Assembly: GCA_950295325.1 (NCBI GenBank)
Contig: OX485804.1
Span: forward strand, 27,530,001 to 27,594,000
Source of the DNA: Polytrichum commune
Lineage: Eukaryota > Streptophyta > Polytrichopsida > Polytrichales > Polytrichaceae
Length of the DNA: 64,000 nucleotides
Direction of reading: 5' to 3'
Made by a program: the position numbers and the translations under genes. The notes under the pieces are model-generated. The model had not been told where the DNA came from and ran no database searches. It saw nothing but the letters and a program-made list of their open reading frames with translations. Below, in pieces: positions 35,130 through 47,312 of the stretch. Each line of letters starts with the position of its first letter. Positions within the stretch are counted from its first letter, which is position 1.

Positions 35130-36700
35130 ATAGCTGCTTCAGCTGAAAGCCATGGTGTGATTATAAACTCGGGCAGCGACCTCAGAATTGAAACGTGTCT
35201 TTTGACAATAAACCCTACTGCATGATCACAATACTGTGGTACATAAACAACAAATTTGAAAGGGAAAGTGTAATTGCAAAACCTTCTTTTTTACTACACT
35301 TAATAGTTCTATTAATGTGTGTTACCATTTGGAGTTATACGTTTTTAAAACTATTTATATCACTATATTCGTTAATTTGGGACTTTTTTGGCATTTTGAG
35401 ACAGTTACAAATATAAGAACATCGATAAAATCACACAGACATTGGAGAATGTTGTAAGATGCAAATACTTTGAAGCGGGTGTTCATATCAAGAACCCAAT
35501 TAAGAACTCATATCAAGATGGTTTAAGTAGGACGACCCAAACATCAGAGCATGCTGTTGTGGTCCATATATTAATTTGAGACAAGAGAAAGTCTCAAATT
35601 AACAAATATAGTGATTTATTGAGAATGTAATGTTTTACCAAGCAGAGTCATTTATGTTCTATAATGTTCAAACAACCTATTTCAACTTTTTTTAGTACAA
35701 ATTAAACTCTTGAGTAAGACATTATTGCATTGCGTAATTACAAATAATAACATGTACTAAGGGCCGGTTTACACTATGGACCATGAAGTCAGATCATGGA
35801 ACATAAAGAGAGAAGCATATATATGAGTATAGGGGTTTAGGTTTTAGGGGGTAACCCCCTAGAAGAAATTTGCTTGTGAAAGGAGAAGACAATAGTGAAA
35901 TATTAGAAGAGATATTATCAAAACTTAGCACATTATTTTTAACTCATTTTGAAAATGGCAAAGGCCCTTTCAAATGGTAAGTCGCTAAAATTATCATCTC
36001 ATTCCTAATGAGGAGATTTCATTTCTTTAACTTCCAAGTTATGTACAAACTTTATTGATGGTTTCACTTCAGGAATGACATCCAAGCAATATTGCTAAGT
36101 GGAAGCAAACATATATATTGGATTTTGGGCCTTGAAGTTGAGGTGCAGTCAATATGGGTTTTGTGGACTAGGCAGCCTTCAAGAATGCACGGCCAACTTT
36201 TTTCTGAAGTCAGGTGGGGCATGCATGCAACATTTTCCAATCGGGTACAGAAGAGTTATTCTAGGGTTGCTCAAGGGTTGCGGTCGTGGGCCTCAACCCT
36301 TATTATACCATGGGGCCCCTTCCTTAAAAAGCTCGTTGGGGTTGCTTTAGCATCTGATACGACTTAGGCTCTCCCATCCCCCATCATATTCCATAGAAAT
36401 GGAGTCTTCAAGTACAACTATTGCTTTTGACCACATCACAAGGTGTTATCGCTGCCACATGAGGAATTTACGAGCCTACATTTAACACTTTTGGTGACGT
36501 TGTAGTCAATATAACATCTATCTTCTTTGCCTTCAAACTCAAGGTTTTGCAATTTGTAGACACAAAATAAAATAAATTATAATGACATGTACACTAAACA
36601 ACCCTAATACTGTGGGCCACATCGATTCTATGGAGCCCACGCTAATTCTCATAATAAGATTTGATATGGGCCATGTCATTAGTTTCCAACACATGCTAAT
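35130..36700 (-). repeat. 1.6-kb repeat, copy B (inverted partner of 23858-25540)
   Basis: Homologous to copy A over nearly its whole length in reverse orientation. It includes the family R segment (35930-36200) and carries an extra 255-bp MITE at 35360-35614 that copy A lacks. The arms are 9.6 kb apart and enclose the zinc-knuckle and kinase genes. Confidence 0.6.
35360..35614 (+). mobile_element. MITE, TCACTATATTCGTTAAT family, with empty-site evidence
   Basis: The ends TCACTATATTCGTTAATTTG and CAAATTAACAAATATAGTGA are inverted. The homologous place in copy A (about 25061-25072) reads straight through ('aactattcattgagaatg' on the minus strand). Here TTTAT occurs on both sides, consistent with a target duplication of about 5 bp. 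Non-coding. Confidence 0.7.
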
Positions 36701-37292
36701 TTACCCCTAAACCCAACCCCATTGGTAACTTGGTATTTGCTAAACCTATGTTTATACAACGACTAATTTGTACTTTGGGTGCATCAATAAGTGCCACAAT
36801 CATGCCATTGTTAGTGAAGTTCGAGGTCACACATTTGGGCAGCTCACACATGCTCTTACTTTGAGATTCACCGTTTCTTCATTGCTGGGGGCTCTGGAGC
36901 TAGCTTTGCTTATACTAATAAGTTAATGTTGGCCAGCCATGAAACTCGAAAGCTCAAAACATGCCCCAAGTAGTAGCTATAGATAGGTGGCAAATCTATA
37001 GAGGGTGCCTCGGTAATTAAGGTTGCAATATCAACCACGTGACGTTGTTTGCCATCTAGGTTTGGTCGATGTTAAATATCCCCCTACGAGCTTTTTGGGG
37101 AGGTAAAAATGGTCAGGGTCAGGTCAACCCCCCCATAAAGAAATCAAAATTTTCTGGATCCGACCGAAATTTTTTGTCCATCCCACCCGACTTCAAAAAA
37201 ACCATTGCCCTTGCATTTTCAAAGGCCACTTATCAACAAATCCCATATTGAGCGCACTTCACCTTCAAGGTCCAACATCCAATATATCTATA

Positions 37293-37302
37293 CTGATATA
37301 TC

Positions 37303-37348
<46 letters not shown>

Positions 37349-37357
37349 CGTGTGTGT
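37293..37357. repeat. (TA)n(TG)n microsatellite
   Basis: Compound dinucleotide run inside a family R copy that lacks it elsewhere. The right arm has a short (CA)n at the matching place near 38935. Confidence 0.85.
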
Positions 37358-37622
37358 TTCCACTTAGTAAAGAAGCAATTGACTGGGATTTCATACCAAA
37401 AGTGAAAGTGTCAATAAAGCATGTAATTAACTCGGACGTCAAAAACATTATCAAATCTCTATTAGCATTGATGTTATAACTTTTGTGACTTACCATTTGA
37501 AGGGGTCTTTGTCATTCTAAAATAAAACTCAAATTAGTGTGTTGATTTTAGTATGTATATTATATAGTAGTTTAGGTAATGCTTTCTACTTTCAAAAGTA
37601 TTCATATGCATTCATACTAATT

Positions 37623-38407
37623 CTCGGGGGGTGCACTGTACTAAACATGTACGAGTATACGTGAGTGCACAGGAGGGGTATTGATTTGGACCTTGCCGTA
37701 TTACGTATACATATGGTATACATGTTATAATTTATAGTTACGTACATATATGGAAGGCCTTTAAAAAGTATACAATAATTGTACTTGTATGGTACTGTTA
37801 TTATACTACATATCATAAGTTTTCATATTGGATGAAATTAGGATTAACTAGGATTAACGATTTTTGTTAGCAACCTTATAGGGTAGTATGAACCATGTAC
37901 AAGGTGTCAAGGTAATATCGGGGAAAGAGGCAGTATTAGGGTTTTGAAATGATTCGTTCAGCTCAAAGTAACAAGGAGATTGGTTTATGTTGGTATCAAA
38001 AAGGGGCTAACGACAAGTGGACATATGATCTTACTGATCATTTGATGGTAGACTTAGAGACAATAATTGCATTGGCTACAATGACATATATTGGTGAATC
38101 AAATGTTTATGAGGTACATCCGGGAGATGAAAAAGTTTTCAACGACTTTGCTGATGAAAGCTAGGATATTTTGTTATACATATTATAGGGGTTGATTATT
38201 GTTCAAAAGTATATTTGTATACTTATGTTAATGACTATATATGAATGGATGTTTTTTTGCGTATACATATTGTCACTTGTATATTTATTGTTGCAATTGT
38301 ATGTGTATTACTTCATTTCACAAAAAATAACTTGTATATAGGGGGTTTTTAGAGTATGCAGTGAACGCACGTGATTCTAGGTTTTAATGAAAGGTGCACC
38401 CCCCGAG
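37623..38407. mobile_element. 785-bp TIR element with 8-bp target duplication
   Basis: Perfect 14-bp terminal inverted repeat, CTCGGGGGGTGCAC … GTGCACCCCCCGAG, flanked on both sides by TACTAATT (37615-37622 and 38408-38415). An 8-bp duplication fits hAT-like elements; a 9-bp reading (MULE) is possible if one terminal base is assigned to the target. It contains one 71-codon frame (37949-38164, starting MIRSAQSNKEIGLCWYQKG) that I cannot assign to a family. Confidence 0.75.
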
Positions 38408-39891
38408 TACTAATTCAGTCTGATTAAATGTAATCAAACCTAATTAATATAATATGTGTGCTTACTTGAATTGATTATGATATAAATTCAGAGATGAGAA
38501 TCAATGCAGTTAATTATACTTGTTTAGGGTTCATTAAGCTTAATTAGGTTTACTGTGCTTACTTGCACTTAATCAGGCTTATTTAGCTCAAACATGTACG
38601 AATACTTGTAGAAACTTAGAAGCGCTCATTGACGGTTCATTAGGCTTGATTTCATTTACTAACGCTTTATTAGTCTGAAAGCATATGAATACTTGTGATA
38701 GTAGAAGGCATTACCTAAATTAGTATAAAATATACACACTAAAATCAACACACTAATTTAAGTTTCGGTTTACAATGACAAAGACCCCTTCAAATGGTAA
38801 GTAACAAAAGTTATAACATGAACACCAATAGGGACATTGTAATGTTTGTGACTTCCAAGTCGATTACGTGCTTTATTGACACTTCATTTTCGAAATGAAA
38901 TTCCAGTCAATTGTTTCTTTACTAAATGGAAGTACACACACACACATAAATATGTATTGGATTTGGGACCTTGAAGGTGAAGTGCACTCCATATAAGATT
39001 TGTAGATAAGTGGCCTTCAAAAATGCAAGGGCAATGGCAAGGCGGACAAAAAAATTCAGTCAAGTCCAAAAAATATTGATTTCTTTCGGGGGGCTGCCCA
39101 TGCCCGTATCTACCTCCCCCGAAAAGATCGTAGGGGGTGTTTTAACGTCCCCCTCTAGGTTTGGCACTAAGTTACTTAAGGACTTTGGTGTAAAATCCTA
39201 GTAAAGTAAGACAAGTTTTATGGCTTTAAAGACCTGAGAATAAAGCTAGTTGGGGAGGGGGCATTTAAAACAAACCTATTGCTCTACAAACTTTAAATCT
39301 TCAAACATTCCATTCTTCGCCACAACGATGTAGTCGATAGTATTTACATGTCGGCAACACAAACACACTGTACCCCCACAAGATTAATTGTGCAGATGCA
39401 AACTTACCAATTGCAAACATGAAGTCCTCATTTCAAGTTTTAATTAGAATTAGAGAATCTGAGGCAAAAAGTCGTAATAGTGCCAAGTGTACATTTCTTT
39501 CTTTTGAAGTGAGCACGTTAAAAATCTCTCAAATTGTGTTCACAATTGAACCTCTGAAACCTCAAATGCTCGATACAGATGGTTTGAGCACATAGTACAA
39601 TCTCATCGGACCACCTGTCTTTCCGATGTCCATTCTTAACTACGAGTGTCGACACATAACGCTGAAATGCACTGGTGTCCGATTAAGAAGCACAGATACC
39701 TTACTATCAAAAGCTGAAGAAATGTGCGCAGAAAAGGATCACCATCTAAGATTCTTGATCCACTTAGTGAAAGATAGGCACTACGTTATCGACCATACTC
39801 AACTAAAAGAAGCACTCTCGACGGCTTGTTTGACACATACTGTAGACCCTTTTCAGAAATTTTCTCTTCTCTCTCGATCTCACCCACTAAC

Positions 39892-41809
39892 TTAACTGGA
39901 GAGCAAGATCTTTTTGCCCTTACCGACCTCTTCCGACTTAGCAATCGCCACCACAAAGTTGGCCAAATCGAACTTCTCAACCTCCGCAGCTTGGAAAACG
40001 CCATCTCTCAAAAGCTCCGCCACTTCGGTCGCGGTCTGCTCACTCTTCTCGCGGCTGGTCATGATTTGCTTATAAATGATCCACCCAAACACATGCACCC
40101 CTCGGAAAAGGTGAGCCGAAGATAACCGGAAGCCGTCTCCTCCCAACAACCCGTACACGTAAACGCTGCCCCCGTCCCTCACACTCGCAACAAACGCCTC
40201 GGTCATGGCGCCCGAAACGGCGTCGAGAGCCGCGTAAGCGCCCCGTCCACCCGTGATTTCCTTCACCCGGGCCACAATGTTCTCCTCCGAGGAACAAATC
40301 ACCTCGTCGGCGCCCAAGGCCTGGAGCTCCGCCTTTTGTTCGGCGCGACGCACCACGTTGATCGTCTTGACGCCCCAGTGTTTGGCGAGCTTGATGACCT
40401 GCTTTCCGAGTGCAGATCCCGCTGCGCTTTGCAAAACGTACTCGCCGGCTGGCACGGCCAAGTCTTTCAACATCCCGTACGAAGTCCAGGGGTTGATTAC
40501 AAATTGCGCGGCTGTCTCGTCGGATAAATAGTCAGGTACCGGCCAAACTAGATCCTCAGGTAGGCAAATGTACTCTTGCCACGATCCATTTCCCTTGAAT
40601 GCCTCCAAACCTGTCACGGATACCACCCGTTGGCCTGTCTTCACCTTTGTCACACCCTCGCCGACCTGTATACACGAAATCGTTAAACGACTGCTGAGCA
40701 TGTCAATTGCAATATGAAGTCATGGAATGTGAGATGTTGAATGTATTTCGGGGTTGAGTTACAGTGATGCTCTAACTCATAGATTTTAGTAAGGAGTTGT
40801 TGTTTTGCATACAGACCTTCCATGTTCGATAGGTTTTCGGTGAATTATTGGAGGTAGTATAGAGGTTGGATCAAACAACATTATATGTTAATGCATTGCG
40901 GGTGGAACTCAATTCGGCACGCCAAGGGGTGCTCAACCAAATTTGGCACTTAATGAACCCAAATAGGTTCCTCTTCGTTCAGATTTGAGAACTACCTCTG
41001 AGCATGTAGCGCAAGTGGAAAGAAATTATTGATGTTGTATACAAAACAACGAATGGAAATCATTGGGAACCAACTCCCGTCCAAAAGTCCCATTGAGTTG
41101 AAGGATAACTCCAGTAATCACGATAAATGTTTCTAAGAGATGAAGAATTTGTATTTTGCAAAAACTCGTCACAGGCTTGGGAAGAGACGAGGGCATTAAG
41201 AAAAGATATCCATTAATACCATTTGTGTTTTAAATAAATATGGCTTACACTTTCGGATGTCGATGGTTTTCAAACTAATAATAGGCAAGACTATAGTCCA
41301 GACACTCTAGGTATTTTTGGAGCTTTACTTCTAAGGTTGAAAATTAATAATCCGAATGTATAGTCGTAAGTATGATGCTTCCAGCTCCAGATACATAATT
41401 GCCACCTCGTGAGCAAGCTCTGTGTCGAGTCCATTTTCAGATTATACATCCTTCTTAAGGAAAACACCTTCAACTGAATGGTAACCGAATTCCAGAGCGT
41501 AATCTATGGGCTAAGTAATTTCTATGCAAGAAGAGCATGATAATTCTGCTCCATATATAAGACACATACCTGATGGACGATGCCAAAACCCTCAGATCCT
41601 ACACACCCTTTTCCGTCGGTGAGGAGGTCATTTTTACCCCATCCCGCACGAAGGCTGATGAGATCCGTGGGGTTCACCGGACGCAGTGTAATGTGCACTA
41701 CCACCTGCCCGGCCGCCGCTTTCGGCACCGGTCTCGTCACCAATTTTAATTTGCTGAGAGGATTCACTGTGTCGAATCCATCCTGCACAATAGCTCTTGA
41801 CATGCTCAT
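39892..41809 (-). CDS. Zinc-independent MDR / quinone oxidoreductase-like (enoyl reductase type)
   Basis: Two exons on the minus strand: 41809-41570 (80 residues, donor CATCAG|GTATGT) and 40665-39892 (257 residues, acceptor TATACAG|GTCGGC), phase 0, 337 residues in all. The join reads GFGIVHQ|VGEGVTKVKTGQRV, matching the GroES-like half of MDR enzymes. The family marks are RPVNPTDL near residue 45, FVINPWTSYGML in the middle, a nucleotide-binding SAAGSALGKQVIKLAKHWG and LGADEVI. This is the pattern of mitochondrial trans-2-enoyl-CoA reductase/quinone oxidoreductases, which use NADPH. No zinc-ligand Cys cluster is visible. The first ATG (41809) and the second (41803) are both possible starts. 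The intron (about 0.9 kb) has nothing notable. The gene looks intact. Its exact substrate cannot be told from sequence. Confidence 0.88.
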
Positions 41810-42146
41810 CTTCTTCTGCTGCTGCTTCTTCTGCTTTACGTTCCTTTCCTAAACCCTAAGGCAGGCTAGCTGCATGGCACAATTAACAAGCGCACACACG
41901 CGCACACACGCATTAGGTCAATTTGCATATACATCTGGAACTAAACACAAACTTCAGTCTGCAGAATTAACACACTTTTTCAATACGATCAGTTGGGGAT
42001 CAGTTTAACGAGCCGCCATTCTGAGGCGGCAAAGCACCTAAGTGTCGACTGTACCATACAGTACCGGGATTCCAGAGTGAGCAACGTTATTCCCACTGTT
42101 GCTCCATGAAATTAGAGATCGATAAACATGTAGATATAGGGAGAGA

Positions 42147-43640
42147 TCAAATGACGAACACAGAGACAGGCCCCTGCTGTGCCTCCATGCATATACACAA
42201 ACCCTCACGGTTTTGATGATCTAAACTCAGTACTCCTCGGTGAAGAAAAGTTGCATATAGCGACGGACCACATACAGATAGTGACGAGAGTCGTAGTTGT
42301 ATCCGAAAGACAAACAGAAAAACTGTCACATACCTTCACACGGTACTATGACGCAGTGCAAAGCTTGTGAAATAGGTAGGTCCTTGTAAGACAGGATTGC
42401 AAATATGATCCGGGCATGGAGCAGGTAAAGAGCAATTTATACTGGAGTAAGGACTCGAATATCGAAACTCCACTTACCCCTGTAAAAATATTAGACATTG
42501 CTACTGGAGGTGAAGACATTACTGGAGGTGAAACCTTATCCAAATTAAAACCGCAATAGCTATGTTATATACCATCCACGCGACATGACGTAGCTCAAAG
42601 CTTGTAAAATATGAAGTCCTCATAAGAGATGATTGCAAAAATGATATCAAAATGGAGCAGGTCTGGAGAAATCTATAATGGAGTGAGGATTCGAGTGCAT
42701 CTGAGGAAATTGTACGCATGTTCCTGTGCCTCCATGTACATGAACAAGTCCTCATGCTTGCGATGATCTAAACTCTGTTTGCCCCGGTGAAGAAACACTG
42801 CAGATAGCAATGGACCACATGCAAATTACACAATAGATGCAACCATATCCAAAAGAGAAACCGCAACACTTACATACCTTCATGCAATTGACATAGCTCA
42901 AAGGGTAGGAGATAGTTTGATCTCATAAGAAATAATTGCAAAAATGATTCAGAAATGGAGCAGGTCTAGAGAAATTTATAGTGGAATTAGGATTCGAGTA
43001 AGTAAGTTCAAGTGCATCTGAGGAGGAGGAAACTGTAGGCAGGTTCCTGTGCCTCCATGCAAATGAACAAACCCTCAAGCTTGGAATGATCTAAACTCTG
43101 TTTGCCCCGGTGAAGAAACATTGCACGCACCGATGGACCGCATACAGAAACGACAGATGCAACTGTGTCCAAAAACGAAAAACCGCAACAGTTACATACC
43201 TCCATGCAGTGCCACGTACGTCAAAGCTCAGGGAATACTATGTTCCTGGAAGGAATAATTGCAAAATGATTCCAAATTGGACTCGCACGTCTAGACCAAT
43301 GTCCAAAAGGAGGTTCGAGTTAGTAAGTTCCAATGCACCTGAGGAGGAGCAAACTGTAAGTTGTTCCTGTACCTCCTTTACCTCCATGCACATGAACAGA
43401 CCTTCAGGCTTGAGATGATCAAAACTCTGTTTACTAAGGTGAAGAAACATTGCACATAGCGATGGACCACACACAAACACAACAGATGCATCTGTCTCCA
43501 AAAGAAAAGCCGCAACAATCACATACCTTAAACGCGATTATACGTCGTTCAATGCTCAGTAGATACGAAATCCTTGTGAATTTGATTAAGTAATAATGAT
43601 CCAGAAGGGAGCGGTGTAGAGCAATTTAAAGTGGAGTGAG
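42147..43640 (-). repeat. Tandem array of an exon-like unit (4-5 copies)
   Basis: A unit of about 328 bp repeats: landmark TCCATGCA at about 42184, 42730, 43056 and 43385. On the minus strand the frame reads VSVCGPSVRAMFLHRGKQSL DH in one copy, with close variants in others (LSVCGPSLYATFLHRG, VFVCGPSLCAMFLHLSKQSFDH), each followed by EGLFICMEAQE-like sequence. A complementary half-unit ('ggagcaggtctagagaaattta') occurs five times. The reading frame is kept in at least three copies; copy two contains a stop. No domain is recognised. It may be a duplicated exon of an unknown gene or a satellite with an accidental frame. Confidence 0.5.
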
Positions 43641-44172
43641 CGGATTCGAATGGGATTCGAGTAGGTTCGTTCCTGACATGCATCTTAGGTAGGTTCGACC
43701 GAAGTTTCGTCTATGTTCTGCTAGATCCTCCGTGAAGTTGCCGTATGCGCTGCCGCTTTAAAGCGGCCACTTTCCCCGGCATTTTCTCTAATCTGCCATC
43801 TGCTACCTCTCTTGGAAGTTGGCAGGTGCATTGCAGCCTTCTTTTCCGGCGTCCATTGGACTTGATGATAAATTGAGCTCTCACTTTTGTTGTCCACTGA
43901 TGATAATTCTGTCGACCGCGAACTTCGTCCCAGCGCCAATTCTTTGCAATTAGAAAATGGAATCTTCTGTCTCATATATGTGCATCGATATTGTGGGGGA
44001 TCGGAGTCTAGAGTTACGGTGGCTGAACCAGCCCATCCTCGATATCGGATGAATACTTCGGAGCAACGAAACTTGTCACACTTTGTGGTGTTAACTCTTT
44101 TAACACTTATAGGGGCTAGCGTAGACAATTTATAACACTTATGTGACTTTGGATTAGACATCTTGATATAAT

Positions 44173-44454
44173 AGAGTTATCCTTTAACTTAAAGGAGTTT
44201 GGTAGGGAGATTCTTACAAAACTTTCCATGTTTGGCAAGCTTGAGGTGCATGCGTCGGAGGTCGTGTGGAGGTTTGAACCAATAGCATTCTATATCAAGG
44301 AATTGAGGGTCAAACGCATTTTAGCACCTTGATATAGAATGCCATTGGTTCAAACCTCCACACGACCTCCGACGCATGCACCTCAAGCTTGCCAAACATG
44401 GAAAGTTTTGTAAGAATCTCCCTACCAAACTCCTTTGAGTTAAAGGATAACTCT
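44173..44454. repeat. Near-perfect hairpin, 128-bp arms, 26-bp loop
   Basis: Left arm 44173-44300, right arm 44327-44454. By eye only about two mismatches separate the arms (cttaaagg/ctcaaagg and aatagcattc/aatggcattc). Non-coding. It is either a foldback MITE or a source of double-stranded RNA. It lies 42 bp outside the hAT target duplication, so it is not part of that element. Confidence 0.85.
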
Positions 44455-44504
44455 AATAGGTGCATTTTTTTTATTTGTGACTTGCTATGGATGGCTAGGG
44501 CTAG

Positions 44505-45832
44505 CAGTGTTCAAGATTGAAGCCCTCATATGAGTTTCATTTTGAAGGGCTCTAAAATTTGAGCCCTTCGGTTGAAGGGCTAGTTCAAATTCAAGACGTC
44601 AATTCAGTAATATAGAAATAAAATATAAAAAACTCATATTAAACTTATGCATGATTTATATGGTGCATGCTTCCAATACAATGTGAAGAATTAAGAATCA
44701 ACCATCTAACTCCACCTCTTCTAGTGATAATGCCCTACGCTTGTTGGTTCTTGTGCCAATTTTCCAAGATTCAAAAATACTATCCCAATCCATGAATTCA
44801 ACTCCTAACCCATTTAGACTAACCCTCATTAAAGCATCTAGTGTGTCAAGGTTGAGTCTAGTTCTCCTTTCACTCTTAACCCAATTTTGCTTTGAAAAAC
44901 CACGCTCACAAACAGCAGTGCTAGTTGGGATCACAAGTATGGCTTGCCATAGCGACATCATAGTTGGCCAATTAATCATGAACTCCCGGTCATTGCCACA
45001 AAAAACCCAAGCTTCTTGCATACTTCGGCGTTCACAAACGGAACATAACATCTCCACGAATTCTAGCAATTCCGCATTGCATTGATTAACAAGGTCATCG
45101 CTCCAACGGAAATGTGTCACCAACCGGTTCAACCATTGTTCCGTTAATGTCCCTCTATCCAATTCATCTACGGGATAGTGCTTCGGGCTAAAAAGCCGGG
45201 CCGCATTGAAAATGGACAAGTCAGGAAATCGATCATTGAGTGAATCGATGATCTTCTGCACATACTGCCTCCCCAACATGATGCATGCCTCCAATGAGCC
45301 TCCTACGTCACACTCGGGCATGGAATCATAATGCAAGATATGCATTTTTTCACACCCAAAACTATCAACATACAATATCTGCCCATTGGGTACTACCTCG
45401 CGGAGAAACTTTCCTAGGTGTTTGGTTGTCAGGCCAAAACTTACACCCAGATAGTGTCTACGAAACAAGCTGATTGTTACATCAATCGTAGAAGCTATGC
45501 TAGTGATATCTACAAGATCAAACTGAAACTTGCGATTGACCTTATTCAACTCTGATAATATATCAACTAGCATGTGAATGAAAAATTGGAACTGAAGAGA
45601 AGTTAGATCCTTGTACCATGTGGGTTCTTCAACCTCCCAAAGTTACCATGTACAGCGACCTCCTCGTCACTGTAGCGCTACAGTGTTGACGGGTGTAAAA
45701 ATTTTGAAGACGTCAAGTGAAGTTTTCATTTTGAGTTTGGGGTTGCATTTTGAAGGGCTGTTTTGAGAGAGGTATATTTTGAAGGGCCAAATCGCGTTTG
45801 AAGGGCATTGAAGACTTCAATCTTGAACACTG
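44505..45832 (-). mobile_element. hAT element, internally deleted, intact ends
   Basis: The terminal repeats CAGTGTTCAAGATTGAAG and the complement CTTCAATCTTGAACACTG are flanked by an 8-bp target duplication, AGGGCTAG (44497-44504 and 45833-45840), the size used by hAT transposases. Both subterminal zones carry several TTGAAGGGC motifs. Only the C-terminal part of the transposase gene remains, so the element is non-autonomous. Confidence 0.9.
44698..45573 (-). pseudogene. hAT transposase, C-terminal fragment
   Basis: 291 codons ending with the hAT dimerisation region: SLWQAILVIPTSTAVCERGF SKQNWVKSERRTRLN and LDALMRVSLNG. Upstream it keeps part of the helical insertion domain. The BED zinc finger and the first catalytic Asp region are absent. 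There is no ATG-supported start consistent with a full protein. It reads open, so the deletion came before heavy decay. Confidence 0.8.
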
Positions 45833-45840
45833 AGGGCTAG

Positions 45841-47312
45841 AACTCATGCCATTTGGAGAGGTCCGAGCTAGCTGAGCCATGATCCCATCATGGGGGGAAA
45901 GGGTATCACGCAAGGGACCTGTAAAAATTCCCCCATGGAACACATTGGAAACTCAAACATTTTACCGTGTCACTCTAGTCACAGATTTTGATGCATGCGG
46001 TAGATAATATACTATTTGCACATATTTCCACATATTTCCACAATCTCCTATTCCACTGCCATTAGGTAAACATTGAATTGTGGGAAAACTTGTTGTTTTT
46101 TATATATAAAAATTTGTAATCTACACCAACATCATGTAAACTTTAGGTCCTTGGAAACCGTTTGTATGGGATATTTTGTATGGATGATGGAAATATGCTA
46201 CCTAGAAATTTTTTTCAAAGGGAAATGTCATAGAAATATTGAAATATACATATAGGGACTTCGTTTAGAAATGACCAACTTGAAGAAGGGACAATTGGAC
46301 ATTATGTATAATGGGACGATTGGAAATTTTGTGGAATGAGACAATCGGATATTATGTACGATGAGACACTTGGACATGTGCAAAATGGAACAATCACGAC
46401 AACATAAATGTGTGAAATATTAAATCGCAAAATTTATTGTGAATGTATAGCTCATCAAATGAATGAGATATTCATTGAATGCAGAAGACATAGTGTGCAA
46501 TAATATCATGTCATGTGTAATACATGCCACACTATGACTTATGCTAATTTTCATGTGAGCCCTATAAAGCTGCCAACCAACTCCTTCAAACAATGCTATT
46601 CCTTGAGAGTTGTAATGGATAGAAGCTGCCGATGAAACAATCAAAATCTTCGAACGGACCTCTTCCATCTTTTCTACCCTAAACCCATACACCCTAACCA
46701 CACCCCTCTAACCCACAACGCCTCTACATGAATAGAGAGTGCTTGCAAGCAATTTTGAAACACATGGTACTTAAACGTGCCTCTTATTTTCTAGCTCGTA
46801 CAGTTGAGAAAGGTGTTCAGGTCATCGTACATGGCCTCCACTCCTACACATTTTCCACCCCACCTCGAAAATTAGTTGCTCCTGGGGTCGATGTACAATC
46901 ATGGTAACATGAATTTGCAAAAAAATTAAAATTGAAAAAAAAGGAGGAGAAATTCGTGCAACCTACCTGGGATTCGGAGGAGATCACCGCCAAGTGAGAT
47001 CCAGCCATCCCTTTGAGACACCTTGAAGAAAAAGTTGTACATGTGGTAAGGAGACACTGGTCGATGCATTTTGAGGTTGTGATTGAACAAGTTGAGTTGT
47101 TGCAACAAAGCCATGATGCCATAATGGTTGGTGCACACACAAACAGCACACAATGTGTGACATTGTGCTGGAGAGCAAAAAGCATGAGCACAATGCAGCA
47201 CCAAAACCGCCAGAGACATGCACCAGCATAATTGCAATAAGAAGAAGAGGCCAATAAAAACATATAATGTGGTACCCACACTCTCTGCCTGCCTGCCTGC
47301 TGGGGCTCACAG
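45841..47312. other. Intergenic; short minisatellite
   Basis: 46270-46400 has 4-5 degenerate copies of a 28-36 bp unit ('gggacaattggacattatgtataat'). The remainder has no supportable gene. Confidence 0.45.

Larger units (their letters stand above)
37060..39170. repeat. Foldback element built on family R, ~2.1 kb
   Basis: Left arm about 37060-37620 and right arm about 38690-39170 are inverted relative to each other. Outer landmarks 'ccccctacgagctttttgggg' and 'cccccgaaaagatcgtaggggg' pair, as do the inner 'ctactttcaaaagtattcatatgc' and 'gaatacttgtgatagtag'. The left arm has an inserted (TA)n(TG)n run (about 37293-37357). The 785-bp TIR element below sits between the arms. Non-coding. Confidence 0.55.

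Noticed and set aside
39626-40125. Plus-strand frames near the MDR gene end
   Set aside because: They overlap the minus-strand MDR exon and carry no motif.
43721-44161. 146-codon minus-strand frame
   Set aside because: No recognisable motif or splice support, and composition not clearly coding; left unannotated.
46844-47281. Cys-rich minus-strand frames of 108-145 codons
   Set aside because: Three overlapping frames are open at once, which signals low stop density rather than coding; no family match.
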